DNA from: Alphaproteobacteria bacterium | GTDB taxonomy: Bacteria > Pseudomonadota > Alphaproteobacteria > Rhizobiales > Xanthobacteraceae | Assembly: GCA_005884465.1 (NCBI GenBank) | Contig: VAZH01000283.1 | Coordinates: forward strand, 1 to 6,153 | Length of the DNA stretch: 6,153 bases | Reading direction: 5' to 3' | Shown: one piece after another, positions 1-3,666 of the stretch | Layout of the letters: each line of letters starts with the position of its first letter | Numbering within the stretch: the first letter of the stretch is position 1 | Program-made: the position numbers and the translations under genes | Notes under the pieces: model-generated | What the model was told of the DNA's origin: nothing | The model's input: only the letters and a program-made list of their open reading frames with translations | The model's database searches: none

Positions 1-160
1 TGATCCGTCTGAACCTGTGGTGACTACGCTCGTGTGCTTCACTTAAATTCGCACGCGAGGCTACGGGTGCAGCGGGCACCCGGCATTCCCTGCGCCCTCT
101 ATTTTGCTGGGCGAACGTTTTTGCAAAACTCGGGCGCATTGCGCCGCGAGATAGCGGACT
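1..160. repeat. Hairpin-rich intergenic repeat block, no gene
   Basis: No coding region is supported here. The stretch is a chain of inverted repeats: a 9-bp stem with one G-U pair (29-37 with 51-59, 13-base loop), a perfect 7-bp stem (64-70 with 76-82, 5-base loop), a 6-bp stem (102-107 with 123-128) and a 5-bp GC stem (133-137 with 141-145, 3-base loop). The text from about 55 to 150 resembles a block that I recall being scattered through Bradyrhizobium intergenic regions and often mis-annotated as short hypothetical proteins. The dyads are seen directly; the dispersed-repeat identity is recall and was not searched. A structured RNA or the 3' end of a transcript entering from the left would be alternatives. 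The left edge is undefined because it meets the window start. Confidence 0.5.
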
Positions 161-179
161 TATGTTGGAATTGACGCGA

Positions 180-330
180 CGTCATTGCGAGGAGCGACTT
201 GTCCGCCGTAGCTCACCGAGCGAAGGTGGAAGCGACGAAGCAATCCATTCTTCCCTTGTGGCCCCATGGATTGCTTCGCGGAGCCTGTCATCGGGGGCGC
301 ATTCGCGCGACCCGTTGGCTCGCAATGACG
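180..330. repeat. Palindromic dispersed repeat (REP/MITE-like)
   Basis: This 151-base element is bounded by a perfect 12-bp terminal inverted repeat (CGTCATTGCGAG at 180-191 and its complement at 319-330). It has a second perfect 12-bp inverted pair inside (236-247 with 267-278). It can fold into a long imperfect cruciform or RNA hairpin. I recognise the pattern as a very common intergenic repeat of Bradyrhizobium and relatives, whose chance translation (containing SDEAIHSS and DPLARND) is often reported as a hypothetical protein. I see no convincing target-site duplication at the flanks (ACGCGA against ATAAAA). It lies 6 bases beyond the stop codon of the minus-strand gene that ends at 337, so it could act as a transcript end or 3' stabilising hairpin. 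The inverted repeats are certain; copy number elsewhere in the genome is inferred. Confidence 0.8.
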
Positions 331-336
331 ATAAAA

Positions 337-624
337 CTACTCAGGCGCGGCACCGATCGGCGGGCCGCCGGGCGGCCGGTGCAGGTAGCTGATCGTTACA
401 AACGCGCCGAGCCACGAACCGACAGCCGCGAAAGCGACATAGATCCAGTTTTCGGTATAGCTGATCACGGCATAAGAAGAGAGCAGATACCATACGCTGC
501 TCCACGTCGCCGCAGGCACGCGCCTGCGTGCCACCACAGCAGAGGTGAACATGACATAGACCGCATCGGTTGCGGCGGTCGCAAGCAAAACACCCCCGGC
601 GGTCAACGGATCGATGGCAGCCAT
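337..624 (-). CDS. Small hypothetical integral membrane protein (three TM helices)
   Basis: The 95-residue product has no function I recognise. It shows three hydrophobic segments, at about residues 9-31 (VLLATAATDAVYVMFTSAVV), 39-57 (around SSVWYLLSSYAVISYT) and 60-80 (WIYVAFAAVGSWLGAFVTIS), joined by an Arg-rich loop (ARRR) after the first helix. A short Pro/Gly-rich tail (HRPPGGPPIGAAPE) follows the third. The loop of three arginines suggests a cytoplasmic face after helix 1. An upstream ATG at 639 would add five residues (MEGVA), but the sequence AAGGAG at 630-635 sits 5 bases before the ATG at 624, so I chose 624. The gene is divergent from the CoA-transferase and ends against a palindromic repeat. 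Low Lys content and a membrane-compatible composition argue that it is real and not a shadow frame. A role in transport or envelope function would be guesswork. Confidence 0.75.
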   Translation of the reverse strand: MAAIDPLTAGGVLLATAATDAVYVMFTSAVVARRRVPAATWSSVWYLLSSYAVISYTENWIYVAFAAVGSWLGAFVTISYLHRPPGGPPIGAAPE

Positions 625-629
625 TGCAA

Positions 630-635
630 CTCCTT
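630..635 (-). promoter_or_regulatory. Ribosome binding site fixing the start at 624
   Basis: On the minus strand the sequence reads AAGGAG, then five bases, then the ATG whose first base is 624. This is near-ideal Shine-Dalgarno placement. The alternative ATG at 639 overlaps the region just upstream and has no comparable site, so the shorter 95-residue product is preferred. Confidence 0.7.
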
Positions 636-640
636 CCATG

Positions 641-746
641 CTATAGCGTTTTCGAGCAAAGTGGGTACCGGTTGGCGTGAAGAAAACGCGTCAAAACAAA
701 AAGCTAGAGCCCGGTTCTGATTCAATCAGAACCGAACAGGCTCTAA
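641..746. repeat. Intergenic mosaic repeat with two inverted-repeat modules
   Basis: This element lies between the divergent start codons. Its left module is an 8-bp inverted repeat GCGTTTTC / GAAAACGC (646-653 with 682-689) around a core containing GGTACC (664-669). An A-rich linker (691-702) follows. The right module is a strong hairpin: an outer 7-bp stem (705-711 with 739-745) and an inner 11-bp perfect stem (712-722 with 724-734), separated by a 4-base bulge (735-738). I recall near-identical sequences as one of the commonest intergenic repeats of Bradyrhizobium and other Rhizobiales. The palindromes are seen directly; the family assignment is recall. No transposase is present, so if mobile it would depend on another enzyme. 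It occupies most of the shared upstream region of the two flanking genes. Confidence 0.75.
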
Positions 747-782
747 GAGACAGAGCTTTGACGTTAGGCAAGAGTGAGGGTC

Positions 783-2180
783 ATGCAAAGCCCCAGCGAA
801 ATTCTGGCCGATCTCTGGACACTGGCCGGCGGCGAGATTTCCGCTCTCGACGCTGTCGCGCTGACGGGAGAAGAACCGCAGCTGCCGTCGTCGTTTCGCG
901 TCGCCGCCGCGGCGCAAGCCAGCATTGCGGCGGCTGGACTGGCCGCCGCGCAGATCTGGAAATTGCGCAGCGGGCAATCGCAGGATGTCACGGTCGATAT
1001 GCGTCATGCCGCCGTCGAATGCCGCAGCGAGCGTTACCTGCGCGTCGACGGCAAGCCGCCACCGCCGGCCTGGGACGCGATCGCTGGCATCTACAAGACC
1101 CGCGATCAGCGCTTCGTGCGGCTGCATACCAATTTCAGGCATCACCGCGATGCCGTCTGCAAGGTGTTGAACTGCAAGCCGGAACGCGACGAGGTTCAGG
1201 CCGCGCTGATGCAGTGGGATGGCGAAGCCTTCGAGACCGCGGCCTATGCCGGCGGCTGCGTGGTCGCGCTGATGCGCCCGTTCGACGAATGGTCTGATCT
1301 GCCCCACGCCAAAGCGCTGGCCGCACTGCCGCCGATATTGATCGAGAAAATCGGCGACGACGCCCCAAAACCCTGGCCCGCGGGCGACCGTCCGCTCGAA
1401 GGCGTGCGGGTGCTCGACCTGTCGCGGGTGATCGCCGGTCCGGTCGCCGGCCGCACGCTCGCCGCCCATGGCGCCGATGTGCTGCTGATCTCCGGCCCCG
1501 ATCTGCCGGCGATTCCATGGCTCACCATCGATACCGGCCGGGGCAAGCTGACGAGCTTTGTCGAGCTCAAGAGCGACCAGGGTCGGGGCGTATTGCGCGA
1601 TCTCTTGGCTAGTGCAGATATTTTCTCGCAAGGCTATCGTCCGCGCGCGCTTGCGAGCCTCGGTTTCTCAGCCGAGGACGCGGCGCGGATCAGCCCCGGC
1701 ATCGTCTACGTGTCGCTGTCGGCCTATGGCCATGCCGGGCCGTGGGCGGAACGCCGCGGTTTCGATTCGCTGGTGCAGACCGCGACCGGTTTCAACCATG
1801 CCGAGGGGCAGGCCGCCGGTGTCGAGGGACCGAAGGAATTACCGGCGCAAATGCTCGATCATGCCACCGGCTATCTGATGGCGTTCGGCGCGATGATGGC
1901 GAAAGCGCGCCAGTCGTGCGAAGGCGGCAGCTGGCACGTCCGCGTATCGCTGGCCCAGACCGGGCGATGGCTGTGGAATCTCGGCCGCGTCGCCGATGGA
2001 TTCAAGACCGAGGATTTGAAGGCCGACGCCGTCCGACCATTTGTGGAAGAGGTGCCCTCGGGCTTCGGCCCGCTGCAGTCGGTCAGCCATTCAGCCGCGC
2101 TGTCGAAAACGCCGGCATTCTGGGCACGGCCGGCAATGCCGCTCGGCAGTCATCCCCCAGAATGGCCCGCGCGCAATTGA
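783..2180 (+). CDS. CaiB/BaiF (class III) CoA-transferase family protein, fused two-half form
   Basis: The 465-residue product is a cytoplasmic enzyme expected to move coenzyme A between carboxylic acids, or to act as a racemase-like acyl-CoA enzyme; the substrate cannot be told. The canonical N-terminal motif of the family begins only at residue 205 (LEGVRVLDLSRVIAGPVAGR, then HGADVLLI). It continues through DIFSQGYRP and GIVYVSLSAYGH to QMLDHATGY, where Asp359 matches the catalytic aspartate of the family. The first 200 residues hold a partial, diverged copy of the downstream half: residues 44-82 parallel 359-400, with Ala44 at the place of the catalytic Asp. About 465 residues fits this fused form, and single-domain members are near 380-400. 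I chose ATG 783, preceded by GAGGG at 776-780 with tight spacing. GTG 774, preceded by AGG at 766-768, would add three residues and remains possible. It is divergent from the small membrane protein. No pathway partner is visible. Confidence 0.9.
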   Translation: MQSPSEILADLWTLAGGEISALDAVALTGEEPQLPSSFRVAAAAQASIAAAGLAAAQIWKLRSGQSQDVTVDMRHAAVECRSERYLRVDGKPPPPAWDAIAGIYKTRDQRFVRLHTNFRHHRDAVCKVLNCKPERDEVQAALMQWDGEAFETAAYAGGCVVALMRPFDEWSDLPHAKALAALPPILIEKIGDDAPKPWPAGDRPLEGVRVLDLSRVIAGPVAGRTLAAHGADVLLISGPDLPAIPWLTIDTGRGKLTSFVELKSDQGRGVLRDLLASADIFSQGYRPRALASLGFSAEDAARISPGIVYVSLSAYGHAGPWAERRGFDSLVQTATGFNHAEGQAAGVEGPKELPAQMLDHATGYLMAFGAMMAKARQSCEGGSWHVRVSLAQTGRWLWNLGRVADGFKTEDLKADAVRPFVEEVPSGFGPLQSVSHSAALSKTPAFWARPAMPLGSHPPEWPARN

Positions 2181-2235
2181 GGTCCAAGGGCCCCGCATCC
2201 CAAAATTAACGCCCGCCTCTCCAGATTTTAACTTT

Positions 2236-2260
2236 AAACGCTAGGACTAGCTGCGTTTTT
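2236..2260 (+). terminator. Possible weak Rho-independent terminator after the CoA-transferase
   Basis: A 6-bp inverted repeat AAACGC / GCGTTT (2236-2241 with 2253-2258) encloses an 11-base loop and runs into five consecutive T residues (2256-2260). It sits 55 bases past the stop codon of the CoA-transferase. The stem is short and only half GC, and the T-run is partly used in the stem, so it would be a weak terminator at best. It is the only candidate in the 2181-2345 gap. Confidence 0.3.
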
Positions 2261-2263
2261 AGG

Positions 2264-2293
2264 TTGTTTGAAATGACAAATGGGCACTATTAG
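2264..2293 (+). promoter_or_regulatory. Possible sigma-70-type promoter for the efflux operon
   Basis: TTGTTT at 2264-2269 and TATTAG at 2288-2293 are separated by 18 bases. They lie about 50 bases before the chosen ATG of the adaptor gene, in a stretch more AT-rich than its surroundings. A small dyad TTTG / CAAA (2267-2270 with 2277-2280) lies between the two boxes and could be part of an operator, but it is short enough to be chance. I see no convincing MerR- or ArsR-type operator palindrome. This is a pattern match only. Confidence 0.25.
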
Positions 2294-2345
2294 CGCACCA
2301 ATGAAGCAGTGATTGCCGAAATCATTGCCGAACTTACCGGGACGC

Positions 2346-3590
2346 ATGCTGTCGGAATTTACCAAACAATTACAGATGCTTAGTCGGAAACAGCTGGCCG
2401 TTGGCGCGGCCCTGCTGGCGATTGTCAGCGCTGCTCTCTATGGGCTTGTGCATATCAGCGGGGCAACGCAGCAGCATTCCGAAGTCTCCAGCCAATCCCG
2501 CAAGGGATTGCAACGCTACACTCCGAGCCCGGCCGAATGGGCCAGCCTGACCATTCAGCCGGTTACCGAGCGAGCCTTCCGGGCCGAGCACGTGACCGAA
2601 GGCAAGATCGCGGTCGACGAGGATCGCTCGACGCCGGTGTTTTCGCCTTACGCGGGCCGGGTCACCAAACTGCTGGCCCGGCCGGGCGACCGCGTCACGC
2701 AAGGCCAGCCGCTGTTCGTGATCGAGGCCGCCGACACCGTGCAGGCGCAGAACGATTTCATTGCGGCCATGACCGGGTTGAACAAGGCCAAGTCGGCGCT
2801 CGATCTTGCCCAGATACAGCACAAGCGCGCCAAGGATCTGTTCGAGGGCAAGGCGGTCCCGCTGAAGGATTATCAGCAGGCCGAGGCAAACCTCACCCAG
2901 GCGCAGAACGACCTGCGGTCGACGCAAACGGCGCTGGAGGCGGCGCGCAATAAATTGCGAATCCTCGGCTTCACCGACGAGGCGATATCAACGTTTCAGG
3001 ATAAGGGCAGCATCAATCGGGAGATTACCATCTTCTCGCCGATCGCGGGCACGGTCGTGCAGCGAAAGATCGGCCCCGGCCAATATGTGAACGCCGGCGC
3101 CAGCGATCCGGTATTTGTGATCGGCGATCTCTCAACCGTCTGGCTGACGGCCTTCGTCCGCGAGACCGATGCGGCGAACGTATCGGTGGGGCAGGAGATC
3201 ACTTTCAATGTGCTAGCGCTGCCGGGCCGCCCGCTGACGGCGCGCATCAACTATGTTTCCGCGGCGATCGATCCCGCGACCCGCCGGCTTCTGGTGCGCG
3301 CCACGATAGACAACAAGGAAGGTCTCCTGAAGCCGGAAATGTTCGCGAATGTCACGATCTATTCCCCCGGCGATCACCCGGCGGTTGGTGTGCCGAAGCA
3401 GGCCTTGATCTACGAGGGCAATCAGGTCCGGGTCTGGGTCGCGCATGAGGACAAGTCGATCGAGCTGCGCCAGATCAAGCCCGGCCTCACCAACGGCGAC
3501 CTCGTCGAGGTTGAAGGTAATTTGAAACCCGGCGAACAGATTGTTACCAAGGGCAGCCTGTTCATCGACCGCGCTGCATCCGGCAGCTAG
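2346..3590 (+). CDS. HME-RND efflux periplasmic adaptor subunit (CzcB/CusB-like membrane fusion protein)
   Basis: The 414-residue product is expected to be anchored in the inner membrane and to bridge the permease to an outer-membrane channel in metal efflux. Hydrophobic residues 17-37 form an N-terminal signal-anchor with no lipobox cysteine. The first lipoyl half spans about 97-129 (SPYAGRVTKLL.RPGDRV..GQPLF). A coiled-coil hairpin follows at about 132-207, turning near 168-173 (GKAVPL). The second lipoyl half is at about 226-261 (FSPIAGTVVQRKIGPGQYV). A beta-barrel runs from about 263 to 337 and ends in the typical LLKPEMFANV, and the membrane-proximal domain is at about 350-410. Length and order match CzcB-type adaptors. 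No His- or Met-rich metal-binding extension is present. ATG 2346 has only a weak GGGA site at 2339-2342; an in-frame TTG at 2313 would add 11 residues that look non-conserved, and ATG 2376 would trim the N-terminus. The permease gene follows after 76 bases on the same strand, so the two are likely one operon. Confidence 0.92.
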   Translation: MLSEFTKQLQMLSRKQLAVGAALLAIVSAALYGLVHISGATQQHSEVSSQSRKGLQRYTPSPAEWASLTIQPVTERAFRAEHVTEGKIAVDEDRSTPVFSPYAGRVTKLLARPGDRVTQGQPLFVIEAADTVQAQNDFIAAMTGLNKAKSALDLAQIQHKRAKDLFEGKAVPLKDYQQAEANLTQAQNDLRSTQTALEAARNKLRILGFTDEAISTFQDKGSINREITIFSPIAGTVVQRKIGPGQYVNAGASDPVFVIGDLSTVWLTAFVRETDAANVSVGQEITFNVLALPGRPLTARINYVSAAIDPATRRLLVRATIDNKEGLLKPEMFANVTIYSPGDHPAVGVPKQALIYEGNQVRVWVAHEDKSIELRQIKPGLTNGDLVEVEGNLKPGEQIVTKGSLFIDRAASGS

Positions 3591-3604
3591 CGCGGTGAGG
3601 CATT

Positions 3605-3652
3605 ATGGCGAACCCCGGATTCAGGACACCCGTCCTTCATTCAGTCCTTTGA
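3605..3652 (+). other. Possible 15-residue leader ORF before the permease gene
   Basis: In the 76-base gap between adaptor and permease, ATG 3605 opens a 15-codon frame (MANPGFRTPVLHSVL) that ends in TGA at 3650-3652. It is preceded by GAGG at 3597-3600 with 4-base spacing, a better ribosome site than that of the permease itself. The frame ends 14 bases before the permease ATG, a distance that would allow translational coupling. A small hairpin AGGAC / GTCCT (3623-3627 with 3632-3636, 4-base loop) lies inside it. It has no recognisable sequence signature and could be chance. Confidence 0.2.
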
Positions 3653-3666
3653 AAGCTTTGATCTGA

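Noticed and set aside
29..59. A tRNA or tRNA fragment at the left edge
   Set aside because: The strong stem has a 13-base loop and is not followed by an acceptor/T-arm arrangement. No GTTC-type T-loop or anticodon arm can be laid out.
180..330. A CRISPR array or an insertion sequence
   Set aside because: There are no regularly spaced direct repeats and no transposase frame. The structure is a single inverted-repeat element.
162..720. Plus-strand reading frames of 76 and 173 codons across 162-392 and 199-720
   Set aside because: They are translations of the palindromic repeats plus the antisense of the small membrane protein gene. They show no domain, have Arg/His-rich composition and lack good ribosome sites.
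758..763. TTGACG as the -35 box for the CoA-transferase
   Set aside because: With normal spacing the -10 box would fall at about 781-786, on the start codon at 783, so it cannot drive a leadered transcript of this gene.
726..1631. A 301-codon minus-strand frame antisense to the CoA-transferase
   Set aside because: It is an open frame of the kind that GC-rich genes produce on the opposite strand. Its composition is rich in Arg, Gln, His and Gly, it has no recognisable motif, and the plus strand encodes a clear enzyme.
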